The notes under the pieces: model-generated
Seen by the model: the letters and a program-made list of their open reading frames with translations, nothing else
Told to the model about the DNA's origin: nothing
Databases searched by the model: none
Assembly: GCF_001593955.1 (NCBI RefSeq)
Contig: NZ_LTAZ01000005.1
Span: 396,001 to 460,000 of the forward strand
Reading direction: 5' to 3'
Source: Halalkalicoccus paucihalophilus
Lineage (GTDB): Archaea; Halobacteriota; Halobacteria; Halobacteriales; Halalkalicoccaceae
Length of the DNA stretch: 64,000 bases
Translations under genes and position numbers: made by a program
In this document: piece by piece, positions 31,373-40,676 of the stretch
Position numbering within the stretch: position 1 is the stretch's first letter
How the letters are laid out: the number at the start of each line of letters is the position of its first letter

Positions 31373-33271
31373 CTAACCCGAACCCGTTTCGACCTCGCCG
31401 GCCTGCACGCCCCAGAGAGTCGCGTAGGTTCCACCGGCGTCGAGCAATCCCTCGTGGGTGCCCCGCTCGGTGATCCGCCCGTCCTCGATCACGAGGATCG
31501 TATCCGCGTCCTTGACCGTCGAAAGCCGGTGGGCGATGGCGAACGTCGTGCGCTCTTTCGTCAGGCGGTCGAGACTCTCCTGGATCAGGCGCTCGGTCTC
31601 GGTATCGACATCGCTGGTCGCCTCATCGAGTATCAGGATCTCGGGGTCCTGCAGGACCGTCCGGGCGATCGAGAGGCGCTGTTGTTGACCCCCGGAGAGT
31701 TTGACGCCCCGTTCCCCGATCCGGGTGTCGTATCCCTCGGGTAGATCGCGGATGAACTCGTGGGCCTCGGCGGCGCGGGCGGCTTCCTCGATTCGCTCGT
31801 CGCCCGCATCGAAATCCCCGTAGCGGATGTTCTCGGAAACGGTGCCGTCGAAGAGATAGGCGTCCTGTCCGACGTAGCCGATCGCTCCCCGCAGACTCGA
31901 CAGCGTCAACTCCCGAACGTCGTGGCCGTCGACGCGAACCTCGCCCCGGTCGACTTCGTACAGGCGCAACAAGAGCTTCAGCAGGGTCGATTTTCCGGCC
32001 CCAGTCGGTCCGACGAGCGCAACGGTATCACCGGGTTCGGCGACGAAGTCGATGTCGTGGAGCACGCGCTCGCCCGAGATCTCCTGTTGTGCGGCTTTCA
32101 GCGCGTTTTCGGGATAGGCGAAGTCGACGTGGTCGTACTCGACGCGTCCCTCCGGATCCGTCAACTCGACCGCCCCGGGGGCGTCGCTGATCCGGACGGG
32201 GATGTCCATCAGCCCGAAGACGCGCTCGCTGGAGGCTTTCGCGTTCTCGTACTGGTCGATGATGTTCGAGACCTCCGCGAGCGGCGTGACGAAACGCTGG
32301 GTCATCAACAGGAACGTGACGAACGTACCGACCGTGAGTTCGCCCGTAAAGGGCCCCGGTGCGTCCGAAAAGAGCCAGACCCCGCCGACGACGTAGGTCG
32401 CAGCGAAGGAAACCCCGGCCAGCAGTTCCATACCCGGCCGGTAGACGTAGTTGAGCTTGATGACCTGCATCGTCTGCTCGAAGTACTCGTAGGAGGCACG
32501 TCGAACGCGCTCGGTTTCGTAGTCCTCGGTCGTGGCCGTCTTGACGAGTTGGATCCCTCCCAGGCTGTTTTCCAGCCGGGTGTTCAGATCGCCGACGCTG
32601 GCGCGCTGGGCGACGTAGATCGGCTCGACGACCCGCATGAACCACAGCGTAAACAGCACCATCGCCGGCACCGCGATCAGGGTGACGACGGCGAGTTGGG
32701 CGTTGAGATAGAAGAGGAGGGCGGCGATCCCAAGCACCATCACGCCCAGCCGTGCGGAGTTCTGCAGGGCGTCGTCGAGAAAGACCTCCAGATTCGAGGC
32801 GTCGTTGTTGAGCACGCTCATCACCTCGCCGGTCTGCTTGTCGTCGAAAAACGGCATGTCGAGCCGTTGCATCCGCTCGAAGCTGTCGGTACGGACCGCA
32901 TGCATCACCCGGTGGGCGAAGACGTTGGCGGCGATCCCGTAGATCCATGTAAACACCGCCGTCGTCAGGAAGGCGCCGAAGATCAGCGCCGCCGAAAGCT
33001 GAAACTGGCTCGACTGCGTGGTCGGAAGCCACGCGTCGGGGACCACGGGAAGCGTAAAGGGGTCGGACGCGACGAAGACCGCGTCGATAGCGACCCCCAG
33101 CACCAGCGGGGGCAGCAGGCTCGCGACCCGGGCGACGACGTTCGCGGCCATCCCGAGCCCGAACCACGCGATTTCGGGACGTCCGTAGCTTCGAAACAGC
33201 CGAACCAGTGGCCTGTCGACCCGGTCGCGATAGACGTCGAAAACGCTCTCGTTTGCCTCGTTCGCCCCCAT
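31373..33271 (-). CDS. ABC exporter half-transporter (MsbA/MDR type)
   Basis: 632 residues with an N-terminal six-helix exporter domain (about 30-350) fused to an ATPase domain. Walker A is GPTGAGKSTLLKLLLRLY, the signature LSGGQQQRLSIARTVLQD, Walker B EILILDEATSDVD. The start is the ATG at 33271 (MGANEANESVFDVY); the frame open upstream was rejected as unlike protein. Probably a homodimeric exporter of lipid or hydrophobic compounds; substrate unknown. It converges on the ggt remnant. Confidence 0.92.
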   Translation of the reverse strand: MGANEANESVFDVYRDRVDRPLVRLFRSYGRPEIAWFGLGMAANVVARVASLLPPLVLGVAIDAVFVASDPFTLPVVPDAWLPTTQSSQFQLSAALIFGAFLTTAVFTWIYGIAANVFAHRVMHAVRTDSFERMQRLDMPFFDDKQTGEVMSVLNNDASNLEVFLDDALQNSARLGVMVLGIAALLFYLNAQLAVVTLIAVPAMVLFTLWFMRVVEPIYVAQRASVGDLNTRLENSLGGIQLVKTATTEDYETERVRRASYEYFEQTMQVIKLNYVYRPGMELLAGVSFAATYVVGGVWLFSDAPGPFTGELTVGTFVTFLLMTQRFVTPLAEVSNIIDQYENAKASSERVFGLMDIPVRISDAPGAVELTDPEGRVEYDHVDFAYPENALKAAQQEISGERVLHDIDFVAEPGDTVALVGPTGAGKSTLLKLLLRLYEVDRGEVRVDGHDVRELTLSSLRGAIGYVGQDAYLFDGTVSENIRYGDFDAGDERIEEAARAAEAHEFIRDLPEGYDTRIGERGVKLSGGQQQRLSIARTVLQDPEILILDEATSDVDTETERLIQESLDRLTKERTTFAIAHRLSTVKDADTILVIEDGRITERGTHEGLLDAGGTYATLWGVQAGEVETGSG

Positions 33272-33395
33272 CTGCCGACACCGACGGAGTCGGACTGTAT
33301 GTATCCGCCGAAACCCTACGCTACCGCCCGGTTCTCGACGGCCGGCAGTCGCACGCCGGTGGCTATTGCCGTGGGATGTACAACCGGCGTTCACC

Positions 33396-33578
33396 ATGAC
33401 CGACTGTCCCGTCTGTGACGGCGAGATCGAACAGGAGACTCCCGGTTCGGAGGAGGGCTACGGCGGCGAGAGCTACGCGCCCGCCCAGACGGAGTACGAG
33501 GGCGAGGTCTACTACTTCTGCTGTTCGGATCACAAGGCGTCGTTCGAGGCCGATCCAGAGGAGTACGCAGAAAACTGA
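33396..33578 (+). CDS. YHS domain protein
   Basis: 60 residues. It opens MTDCPVCDGEIEQ and carries the YHS-type block EVYYFCCSDHKASFEADPEE, with four cysteines placed for metal binding. YHS domains occur alone or in copper ATPases and heavy-metal proteins. The ATG at 33396 was chosen because the first Cys pair follows it directly. Divergent from the ABC exporter and convergent with the acyl-CoA dehydrogenase gene. Confidence 0.85.
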   Translation: MTDCPVCDGEIEQETPGSEEGYGGESYAPAQTEYEGEVYYFCCSDHKASFEADPEEYAEN

Positions 33579-33581
33579 GCG

Positions 33582-34724
33582 CTACAGCCCGATCTCCCGA
33601 CCGATCACGAGGTGCTGAATTTCACTGGTGCCCTCGCCGATCTCCATCAGTTTGGCGTCCCGATAGAAGCGTTGTGGCGCGAAGTCCTCGGTGTAGCCGT
33701 ATCCTCCGAGGACCTGCACGGCGTCCTCTGCGACCTCCCGACACGCCTCGCTCGCGTCGAGTTTCGCGAGCGCGCTCTTTCTGGTGACCTCCTCGCCCCG
33801 GTCGTAGGTGGTCGCGGCGTCGTGAGTCAGTAGGCGGGCACGCTCGGTCTTTCGGTGCATCGCGACGACGGTGTTCCGCACCGCGTCGAACTCGCAGATC
33901 GGCTGGCCGAACTGCTCGCGTTCGGTGCTGTACTGGCGGGCTGCTTCGTACGCGCCCTGTGCCAGTCCAACGGAGAGGGCCGCAATGGAGATCCGCCCGC
34001 CATCGAGGGTCTTCTTGGTCTGGTCCCAGCCGTCTCCTTCCTCGCCGAGCAGGCGGTCCTCGGGAACGCGCACGTCGTCAAGCGCGATCTCGCAGGTCGG
34101 CGAGGCGTTGAGTCCCATCTTGTCCCAGATCGTCGTCACCTCGAAACCGTCGTCCTCGCGGGGGTCGACAATGAAGGTAGAAATGCCGTCGTAGCCCGCC
34201 TCGGGGTCGGTGACGGCCTTCACTAGTATGGAGCCGGCTTCGCTCGCGTTCGTGATGAACTGCTTGGTACCGTTGAGGACGTACTCCTCGCCCTCTTTTT
34301 CGGCGCGGGTGTCCATGTCGCTTGCGTCCGAGCCGCTTCCGGGTTCCGTAAGCGCCCAGCCGCCGACGTACTCGCCCTCCGCGAGCGGGCGGAGCCACTC
34401 CTCTTTTTGCTCCGCAGTACCGAAGAGTTCGATCGGTTTCGAGGCGAGGCTGACGTGGGCGGCATACGAGAGGCCGATGCTTCCCGAAACTCGACCGAGC
34501 TCCTCGGTGACAAGCGCGTACATGAGCTGATCGCCGCCGAGCCCGCCGTACTCCTCGCTGATGGGCACGCCCATGATGTCGAGGTCCGCGAGCTGATCGA
34601 AGATCTCCTCGGGATAGCGGTGCTCGCTTTCGATCTCTTGGGCGATCGGCTCGATCTCCTCCTCGCAGAAGTCCCGAACCGTATCGCGGATCATGCGGTG
34701 TTCGTCGGGGAGCCTGAAATCCAT
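33582..34724 (-). CDS. acyl-CoA dehydrogenase
   Basis: 380-residue FAD enzyme introducing the alpha-beta double bond in acyl-CoA. The family blocks GGWALTEPGSGSDASDMDTR (FAD site), QFGQPICEFDAV and YRDAKLMEIGEGTSEIQHLV are present; the Glu in GEGTSEIQ region sits where ETF-linked enzymes of this size have their conserved motif. Chain-length specificity is not readable. It is divergent from the RIO-like kinase gene. Confidence 0.93.
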   Translation of the reverse strand: MDFRLPDEHRMIRDTVRDFCEEEIEPIAQEIESEHRYPEEIFDQLADLDIMGVPISEEYGGLGGDQLMYALVTEELGRVSGSIGLSYAAHVSLASKPIELFGTAEQKEEWLRPLAEGEYVGGWALTEPGSGSDASDMDTRAEKEGEEYVLNGTKQFITNASEAGSILVKAVTDPEAGYDGISTFIVDPREDDGFEVTTIWDKMGLNASPTCEIALDDVRVPEDRLLGEEGDGWDQTKKTLDGGRISIAALSVGLAQGAYEAARQYSTEREQFGQPICEFDAVRNTVVAMHRKTERARLLTHDAATTYDRGEEVTRKSALAKLDASEACREVAEDAVQVLGGYGYTEDFAPQRFYRDAKLMEIGEGTSEIQHLVIGREIGL

Positions 34725-34820
34725 GTCCCACCTTGCGCGAGCGCCGGCATAAAAACAGCGAACGACCGTGATAGACCGCTCGCGAAGCGCCTATACGACT
34801 CGGGGTCCTCCATCCGACGA

Positions 34821-35618
34821 ATGGAGTTCCGTCGGCTAATCCGTGGGCGAGTCGACGAGCCACAGCTCGAGCGGATCGGCCGCGAGATCGCCGACCGCTA
34901 CGACCGCGAGAGCGTTCACATTACGGTGCTGGAGGCCGACAACTGGCTTTCTACCCCCTGCGTCGTCGACGAGGAGTGGTTCGTGAAGGTCATCAGCCCA
35001 CAGAACGCGCTGGTACAGGCGCTCTTTACGGGTGCGCGCAATCTCGGCGTCTTCTCGCGGGGCGAGGAGGGCTTTTTCGAGCGATTCGAGGATCCATTAG
35101 CGATGAGCCAGCACGAACTGGAGGCCACCCGACGGGTCCGTGAGATCGGGCTGAACGCCCCCGAGCCGATCGAGGCGTTCGGCGTCGACGAGTTCGGCGT
35201 CCTCATGCTCGAGTACCTCCCGGAGTTCCGAACCCTCGACGAACTCCCACCCGCGGAGGTCGAGACGCTGGCTCTCGAGCTGTTCTCGGCGCTCGCGCTC
35301 ATGCACGACCACAGCCTCGCCCACGGCGACCTCCGCGGGGAGAACGTCCTCGTCCACGGCGGGGAACTCTACTTCATCGACGCGACCAACGTCCGGAGGG
35401 ACGGCCTTTCGACCGCGCGGGCGTACGACATCGCCTGCGCGCTCGCGACGCTCGAACCCGCCCTCGGAGCGAGACGCACCGTCGAGATCGCCGCAGACCG
35501 CTACGACGCCGCGGTACTGTTAGCCGCACGGGACTTCCTTGATCTCGTCCGCCTGCGCCCGGACCACGAGTTCGAGGCCGCAGGACTGAAGGGCGAGATC
35601 GAACGCCGAGCGGATTGA
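34821..35618 (+). CDS. RIO-like serine/threonine protein kinase
   Basis: 265 residues from ATG 34821. Protein kinase-like fold of the RIO group: STPCVVDEEWFVKVISP (ATP lysine in VKV), catalytic HGDLRGENVLVHGG, and the metal site YFIDATNV in place of DFG. It lacks the N-terminal winged helix of Rio2 and the longer Rio1 signature, so it is a divergent archaeal RIO-type kinase. Target unknown; RIO relatives act in ribosome maturation. Confidence 0.83.
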   Translation: MEFRRLIRGRVDEPQLERIGREIADRYDRESVHITVLEADNWLSTPCVVDEEWFVKVISPQNALVQALFTGARNLGVFSRGEEGFFERFEDPLAMSQHELEATRRVREIGLNAPEPIEAFGVDEFGVLMLEYLPEFRTLDELPPAEVETLALELFSALALMHDHSLAHGDLRGENVLVHGGELYFIDATNVRRDGLSTARAYDIACALATLEPALGARRTVEIAADRYDAAVLLAARDFLDLVRLRPDHEFEAAGLKGEIERRAD

Positions 35619-35625
35619 CGGGCAG

Positions 35626-35634
35626 CTTTTTATC
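35626..35634 (+). promoter_or_regulatory. TATA-like box of the aldehyde dehydrogenase gene
   Basis: CTTTTTATC lies 28-36 nt before the ATG at 35662. Confidence 0.55.
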
Positions 35635-35661
35635 CTCGTCTCGCAAATCTCCCGAACGATT

Positions 35662-37194
35662 ATGAGCCAACAGACGATGGACGTTTCACAGCACTACATC
35701 GCCGGAGAGTGGACCGACGGCGATGGCGAGGAGACGTTCGAGAGCGAGAACCCCGCGACCGGCGAGAGCCTCGGAACGTTCCGACAGGGGACCGAGGCGG
35801 ACATCGACCGGGCGCTCGCAGCGGCCGACGGGGCCTTCGAGGAGTGGCGCGACCTCTCGTATATCGACCGCGCGGAGTACCTCTGGGACATCTACCACGA
35901 ACTGAAAGAGCGCCACGACGAGTTGGGCCGGGTTGTCACCGAGGAGTGTGGCAAGGAGATCTCGGAAGGCAAGGCCGACGTCGCAGAGGCGTGGCACATG
36001 GTCGAGTGGGCCGCCGGCAACGCCCGCCACCCCCACGGGGACGTGGTTCCAAGCGAGATCCCCGCGAAGGACGCCTACATGCGCCGCAAGCCCCGCGGCG
36101 TCGTCGGCTGTATCACGCCGTGGAACTTCCCGGTGGCGATCCCCTTCTGGCACATGGCGGTCACGCTCGTCGAGGGCAACACGGTGGTCTGGAAACCCGC
36201 CGAACAGACCCCCCGCTGTGGCCAGATCATCGCCGAGATGTTCGAGGATGCGGGCATTCCCGACGGCGTCTTCAACATGGTCCAGGGCTTCGGCGACGCC
36301 GGCAACGCCATCGTCGAGGACGAGCGGGTCTCGACGGTGCTCTTTACCGGGAGCGCGGAAGTCGGCCACGAGATCGCGGGCAAGGTCGGCGCCGAACCCG
36401 GTAAACTGGCCGCCTGCGAGATGGGCGGAAAGAACGGCATCATCGTCACCGAGCAGGCCGACATGGACACGGCGGTCCACTCCGCGATCATGTCGAGCTT
36501 CAAGACCACCGGCCAGCGTTGCGTCTCCTCCGAGCGTCTGATCGTCCACTCTGACCTGTATGACGAGTTCAAGGAGCGCTACGTCGAACTCGCGAAGAAC
36601 GTGAAGATCGGCGACCCGATGGAGGAGGACACCTTCATGGGGCCGGTGGTCGACGAGAGCCAGGTCGAGAAGTTCCACAAGTACAACGATCTCGCACGGA
36701 AGGAGGGCGGGCGCGTGCTAGTCGACCGCGCTGAGCCCGATCCCGCGGAGCTGCCCGAGGGCTCGGAGGGCGGCCACTGGGTCGGGCCCTTCGTCTACGA
36801 GGTCGACTACGATCCCGAGCTGCGCTGTCTACAGGAGGAAGTGTTCGGCCCCCACGTCGCACTCGTAGAGTACAGCGGCGACGTCGAGAGGGCCATCGAG
36901 ATCCACAACGACACGCCCTACGGGCTCGCGGGCGCGATCATAAGCGAGGACTACCGCCAGATCAACGCCTTCCGCGACTACGGCGAGGTCGGACTCGGCT
37001 ACGCGAACCTGCCCTGTATCGGCGCGGAGGTCCACCTGCCCTTCGGCGGCGTCAAGAAAAGCGGTAACGGGTATCCGAGCGCCCGCGAAGTGATCGAAGC
37101 GGTCACCGAGCGCACCGCCTTTACCCTGAACAACTCACGGGATATCGAGATGGCTCAAGGGCTCTCGGCGGACATCAAGACGGGCGACGACTGA
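35662..37194 (+). CDS. NAD(P)-dependent aldehyde dehydrogenase
   Basis: 510-residue aldehyde dehydrogenase oxidising an aldehyde to its acid. It has TPWNFPVAIPFWHM (cofactor/oxyanion Asn), FTGSAEVGHEIAGKVG (NAD loop), the general-base Glu in CEMGGKNG, and the nucleophile Cys in TTGQRCVSSERLIV. The C-terminal LPFGGVKKSGNGYPSAREV is normal. Substrate is not clear; 1-pyrroline-5-carboxylate, 2-oxoglutarate semialdehyde or methylmalonate semialdehyde types look similar at this level. Followed by hairpins suited to termination. Confidence 0.93.
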   Translation: MSQQTMDVSQHYIAGEWTDGDGEETFESENPATGESLGTFRQGTEADIDRALAAADGAFEEWRDLSYIDRAEYLWDIYHELKERHDELGRVVTEECGKEISEGKADVAEAWHMVEWAAGNARHPHGDVVPSEIPAKDAYMRRKPRGVVGCITPWNFPVAIPFWHMAVTLVEGNTVVWKPAEQTPRCGQIIAEMFEDAGIPDGVFNMVQGFGDAGNAIVEDERVSTVLFTGSAEVGHEIAGKVGAEPGKLAACEMGGKNGIIVTEQADMDTAVHSAIMSSFKTTGQRCVSSERLIVHSDLYDEFKERYVELAKNVKIGDPMEEDTFMGPVVDESQVEKFHKYNDLARKEGGRVLVDRAEPDPAELPEGSEGGHWVGPFVYEVDYDPELRCLQEEVFGPHVALVEYSGDVERAIEIHNDTPYGLAGAIISEDYRQINAFRDYGEVGLGYANLPCIGAEVHLPFGGVKKSGNGYPSAREVIEAVTERTAFTLNNSRDIEMAQGLSADIKTGDD

Positions 37195-37204
37195 AAGGAC
37201 AGAA

Positions 37205-37228
37205 AACGGGGCCGGGCCAGACCCCGTT
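37205..37228 (+). terminator. hairpin after the aldehyde dehydrogenase gene
   Basis: AACGGGG (37205-37211) pairs with CCCCGTT (37222-37228) around a 10-nt loop, 11 bp after the stop. A second hairpin, CGCTGG/CCAGCG at 37241-37258, follows. No long T run follows. Confidence 0.5.
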
Positions 37229-37465
37229 CGATAGGCACTGCGCTGGCTTTCACCAGCGACCCGTTCTACCACGCCACCGAGTATCAGTATACAGGTACTA
37301 ACGGCGGTTAGGCAGGTACTACGGACGAAATGGAACGAGGCGGGAGTCGGACCGTCCGGGAGCGGTCCGGTGGAGCGCGACGCGGGTTGTGTTTGCCGTC
37401 AAGCGAGAAAAGCGCTTTCGGGCAGTTCCCTCTCGGGGGTCGAACCTAATAAGCGTGTCCCGATG

Positions 37466-37490
37466 GATCCGTCGTCTATCAGGACGGATC
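37466..37490 (-). terminator. hairpin downstream of the nitrilase-family gene
   Basis: A perfect 8-bp stem GATCCGTC/GACGGATC with a 9-nt loop lies 28 bp beyond the nitrilase stop on the minus strand, with palindrome CAGCTAGCTG between. Likely a transcript end for the SRPBCC-nitrilase pair. Confidence 0.45.
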
Positions 37491-37517
37491 GACAGCTAGC
37501 TGACGACTGTGAAAGAG

Positions 37518-38330
37518 TCACGAACGGCGTCGGTCGCGCAGCGCCGGAAACTCCGCGCGGACCCGCTCGACCCTGTCGGGATCGATCTCGCTCGTGATAA
37601 GCGTCGGTTCGTCGCCAGAACTGGCGAGCGTCGTGCCCCACGGGTCGAACACCGTCGAACGACCCAGCAACTTCGCGCCCTCGTATTCGGCGCTCCCGTT
37701 TATCGTCGCGACGTAGCACTGGTTCTCGATGGCGCGGGCCCGCGAGAGGGTCGTCCAGTGTTCGACGCGCGGATAGGGCCACGCGCTCGGTACGAGCAGG
37801 AGGTTCACGCTCTGCTCGACGAGTTCGCGATAGAGTTCGGGGAATCGAAGGTCATAACAGGTCGTGATCCCGACGGTAAAGCCCTCGACCTCACAGATCC
37901 CCGAGCGAGGCTCCTCGCCCGGCACCAGCAGATCGGCCTCCGCGGACTCGTAGCCGAAGAGGTGGTGTTTGCGGTAGACGGCCCGACGCTCGCCCGCCCG
38001 GTCGAACAGAACGGCGGTGTTCGAAAGGCCCTCACCGGCCGGTGTTTCGACCTCGGTCGTCTCCGCGAGGTCCTCGACGATCGTCCCGGCGAGCACGTTG
38101 ATCCCGTGTTCGACAGCGGCTTCCGAGAGCCGCGAGAGCGTTGGGCCCGAGAGACCCTCAGCGGCGGATTCGTAATCATCGAACGCGAAGTACCCGACAT
38201 TGAAAATTTCGGGGAGACAGAGGAGGTCAGCGTCGCGGCGGGCGGCCTCGGTGATCGCCTCGACCGCTCGCTCGACGTTCCCCTCGACGTCGCCATGGTC
38301 GATGTCGAGTTGCGCGAGTGCGAGTTTCAT
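37518..38330 (-). CDS. carbon-nitrogen hydrolase (nitrilase superfamily amidase)
   Basis: 270 residues from the ATG at 38330. The Glu-Lys-Cys triad is visible: ADLLCLPEIFN, AVYRKHHLFG and VGITTCYDLRFPELYREL. Later PSAWPYPRVEHWTTLSRARA and GRSTVFDPWGT are typical of omega-amidase/Nit2-like members, so hydrolysis of an amide such as 2-oxoglutaramate or deaminated glutathione is plausible, not proved. Its start overlaps the stop of the SRPBCC gene (ATGA). Confidence 0.92.
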   Translation of the reverse strand: MKLALAQLDIDHGDVEGNVERAVEAITEAARRDADLLCLPEIFNVGYFAFDDYESAAEGLSGPTLSRLSEAAVEHGINVLAGTIVEDLAETTEVETPAGEGLSNTAVLFDRAGERRAVYRKHHLFGYESAEADLLVPGEEPRSGICEVEGFTVGITTCYDLRFPELYRELVEQSVNLLLVPSAWPYPRVEHWTTLSRARAIENQCYVATINGSAEYEGAKLLGRSTVFDPWGTTLASSGDEPTLITSEIDPDRVERVRAEFPALRDRRRS

Positions 38331-38776
38331 CGGCGGTCGTTCCGGTCGTTTTCGGCGAGGTACTCGCGAATGGCGGTTTCGAGGTTCTCCAGTTCCGTAT
38401 CGAGGTTGTGTTTGAAAAAGCGTTCGACGCCGGGAAGCTTGCCGTCGACCACGAACTCGTTGGTGAGCCGGCATCCCTCCTCTACCTCTTCGAGGCGGTG
38501 GGTGCCGGTGACGCGCATGACCTTCGAGCGGCCGACGAACTCGACGTAGTTGGGCGGGTCGCGCTCGGTGTCTTCGGTCTCGACGCGGGCGGCCCGGCGG
38601 ATCACGGGGATGGGAATATCGATGTACCACGTCGCCTTTCGGCCCGATTCGTCCTCGAGTTCGTACTCCGAGACGACGCTGATCGCCCGTGCTCGCTGCT
38701 CGGGATCGGCGATGAACTCCCAGACCTCCTCGCACGGTGCCGGCAGGGTGAATCGGCGTTCGACCCGGACAGTCAT
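38327..38776 (-). CDS. SRPBCC (START-like) family protein
   Basis: 149 residues from the ATG at 38776. The SRPBCC fold is indicated by the opening RVERRFTLPAPCEEVWEFIA, the strand pattern ESGRKATWYIDIPIPVIRRA and the C-terminal long helix GVERFFKHNLDTELENLETA. Such proteins bind hydrophobic ligands or act as cyclases; the ligand here is unknown. It is translationally coupled to the nitrilase-family gene. Confidence 0.86.
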   Translation of the reverse strand: MTVRVERRFTLPAPCEEVWEFIADPEQRARAISVVSEYELEDESGRKATWYIDIPIPVIRRAARVETEDTERDPPNYVEFVGRSKVMRVTGTHRLEEVEEGCRLTNEFVVDGKLPGVERFFKHNLDTELENLETAIREYLAENDRNDRR

Positions 38777-38815
38777 ACTACGAATCGAGGACCCTGCAAC
38801 CAAAAAGACGCCGGA

Positions 38816-39040
38816 TCAACTCAGCGTGACCCTCCAAGTCGTCGAGCGCGACCGGCCCCACTTCTCGATTTCGACCTCGTCGGTCTTCTCGTCGAGGTAG
38901 GGAAGTCGCGCGCCGACCTGTTTCGAGGAGAGACCGAGCGCCTTCGCGATGTGTTTCGACCGGAAGTAGCTCTCGCCGGTCGAAACGCTGTCACGGAGAT
39001 AGGCGAGAATACGTTGGTCCTCGTCCGTGATGTCGCTCAT
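38816..39040 (-). CDS. small winged-helix protein, uncharacterised
   Basis: 74 residues: DEDQRILAYLRDSVS, YFRSKHIAKALGLSSKQVGA, RLPYLDEKTDEVEIEKWG. This reads as a compact winged-helix DNA-binding domain with no effector domain, a type widespread in haloarchaea. It starts at ATG 39040 and lies 39 bp upstream of the SRPBCC gene. Target unknown. Confidence 0.82.
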   Translation of the reverse strand: MSDITDEDQRILAYLRDSVSTGESYFRSKHIAKALGLSSKQVGARLPYLDEKTDEVEIEKWGRSRSTTWRVTLS

Positions 39041-39081
39041 TGGATGGTGATAGGGCGTAGACGGACTTTAAGATTTCCCGC

Positions 39082-39267
39082 CTATGCGTAGCTGTGAATG
39101 GCCACGATCAGGATCACTCCCACGATCATTGCTGCCGCAAACCCCCACGCCGCGGTGAGGCCGCCCGGTGCGGCGACCATACCGAGTGCACCGCCGGCCG
39201 CAAGCAGTCCAAAGAGCAACCCCAGACCGAGTCCCTTGTCCGACGTGGCCTGTTTCGTGCGTGCCAT
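39082..39267 (-). CDS. small two-helix membrane protein
   Basis: 61 residues, basic N-terminus (ARTKQATSDK) then two Gly/Ala-rich hydrophobic helices (about 13-33 and 39-58). It precedes the small winged-helix gene on the same strand. Similar short proteins are conserved in haloarchaea without known role. Confidence 0.75.
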   Translation of the reverse strand: MARTKQATSDKGLGLGLLFGLLAAGGALGMVAAPGGLTAAWGFAAAMIVGVILIVAIHSYA

Positions 39268-39345
39268 GGGGTATCTACGCGGAGGGTGTGTGTAGTGCGT
39301 TGTGGTTCGTTTCCGGCGGGTGATCTCGCCCCGAAGCGGCGACGT

Positions 39346-40602
39346 TCAGGGGAACGTCCCGCCTTCCTCGAACGCGCGCACGACCCGGTCTATGGCGACG
39401 ACGTAGGCCGCGGTCCGGAAGTTCGGCACGTCGTGTTCCTCGTAGGCATCAGTGAGGTCCTCGAAGGCGGTGACGATCACCTCCTCCAGTTCGTCGTTGA
39501 CCCTCTGTTCGTCCCAGTAGAAGCGCTGGCGGTTCTGGACCCACTCAAAGTAGCTCACCGTAACGCCCCCGGCGTTCGCGAGGATGTCCGGAAAGACGTC
39601 GACCTCGCGTTCGGTGAGGACGTCGTCGGCATCGGGCGTCAGCGGCCCGTTTGCAGCCTCGACGATCACATCGGCCTCGACCTCGCGGGCGAGTTCCTCG
39701 TCGATGGCGTTCTCGAGGGCCGCGGGCACGAGCAGGTCCACGTCGAGGGTCAACAGCTCCTCGCCGGAGAACTCCTCGGCGGCACCCTCGTAGCCGGCCA
39801 CGCTACCGGTCTCGTCCTTGTGGTTGCGCACCGCCTGCGTGTCGAGCCCCGACTCGCTGTGGATCGCTCCCGAGGAGTCCGAAACGGCGGTGATCGTCGC
39901 GCCCTGCTCTTCGAGGAGGTTCGCGGCGATCCAACCGGCGTTGCCATAGCCCTGGACCGCGACGGTCGCCTCGCTCACGTCGCGCCCGAGATACGAGAAC
40001 GCCTCGCGGGCGGTGAGCATGGTCGAACGGCCCGTCGCCTCGACCCGACCCGCGCTTCCGCCGCTCTCGATGGCCTTGCCGGTAACGACGCCGGGTGCGG
40101 TCGTGTTCTCCAAGGTCTCGTAGGTGTCCTTGAGCCAGTTCATCTCGCGCTGACCGGTGTTGACGTCCGGTGCGGGGATGTCCCGGTCCTCGCCGATGAG
40201 GGGGCGCAGTTCGGTCGCAAACGCACGGGTGATCCGTTCGAGTTCGGCCTCGGAGTACTCCCTCGGGTCGATGACGATCCCGCCCTTCCCGCCGCCGTAG
40301 GGGATCCCGACGATCGCGGACTTATACACCATCCACCCCGAGAGCGCCTTCACCTCGTCACGCGAGACGTTCGGGTGATACCGGATCCCTCCCTTGTAGG
40401 GCCCCCGGTCGCCGTTGAACTGCGAGCGAAAGGCGCGAAACCGCCCCAGGGATCCGTCGTCGAGTTCGACCGAGAGGTTCGTCTCGAGGACGCGCTGGGG
40501 GTGTTTCAGCCGATCGATTACGTCCTCACTGACGTCGAGGTACGCGGCCGCGTCGTCGACCTGTTCCTGTAGACTTTCGAATGGGTTCGCTTCCTCGGCC
40601 AT
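39346..40602 (-). CDS. gdhB: glutamate dehydrogenase family protein (Glu/Leu/Phe/Val dehydrogenase)
   Basis: 418 residues, hexameric glutamate dehydrogenase type, interconverting glutamate and 2-oxoglutarate plus ammonia. The catalytic region [20 protein letters not shown] and [20 protein letters not shown] is complete, with the NAD(P) loop [20 protein letters not shown] and the motif [11 protein letters not shown]. Cofactor choice cannot be set from sequence. The lyase gene lies 74 bp upstream on the same strand, so co-expression is possible. Confidence 0.94.
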   Translation of the reverse strand: MAEEANPFESLQEQVDDAAAYLDVSEDVIDRLKHPQRVLETNLSVELDDGSLGRFRAFRSQFNGDRGPYKGGIRYHPNVSRDEVKALSGWMVYKSAIVGIPYGGGKGGIVIDPREYSEAELERITRAFATELRPLIGEDRDIPAPDVNTGQREMNWLKDTYETLENTTAPGVVTGKAIESGGSAGRVEATGRSTMLTAREAFSYLGRDVSEATVAVQGYGNAGWIAANLLEEQGATITAVSDSSGAIHSESGLDTQAVRNHKDETGSVAGYEGAAEEFSGEELLTLDVDLLVPAALENAIDEELAREVEADVIVEAANGPLTPDADDVLTEREVDVFPDILANAGGVTVSYFEWVQNRQRFYWDEQRVNDELEEVIVTAFEDLTDAYEEHDVPNFRTAAYVVAIDRVVRAFEEGGTFP

Positions 40603-40676
40603 TGTCCGGTTTCACACGTAGCACGGTGTTAAGCGTGCCGAAATATATACCATAGAAGCAATACAATGGCCCTAAA

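Larger units (their letters stand above)
37195..37517. other. 323-bp gap between convergent genes, rich in inverted and direct repeats
   Basis: Holds four hairpins (37205-37228, 37241-37258, 37348-37369 with CGGACCG/CGGTCCG, 37466-37490 with GATCCGTC/GACGGATC), a palindrome CAGCTAGCTG (37493-37502), and a direct repeat CAGGTACTA at 37292-37300 and 37313-37321. No convincing protein gene or tRNA was found. Its position between two gene ends suggests terminators, but the number of structures would also suit a small structured RNA. Confidence 0.5.

Noticed and set aside
31760-33418. 552-residue open frame on the plus strand
   Set aside because: Antisense to the ABC exporter, which has all ATPase motifs.
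34407-34820. Upstream extension of the RIO-like kinase frame
   Set aside because: Antisense to the acyl-CoA dehydrogenase; kinase homology starts at ATG 34821.
37230-37285. tRNA-like pattern on the minus strand
   Set aside because: A D-arm-like TGGCGTGGTAGAAC and a CGCTGG/CCAGCG stem are seen, but the loop is not 7 nt, and there is no T-arm or matching acceptor stem.
37463-37597. 44-codon plus-strand frame beginning MDPSSIRTDRQ near an AATAAG patch
   Set aside because: Half of it is antisense to the nitrilase gene and the rest lies in a hairpin; no protein character.
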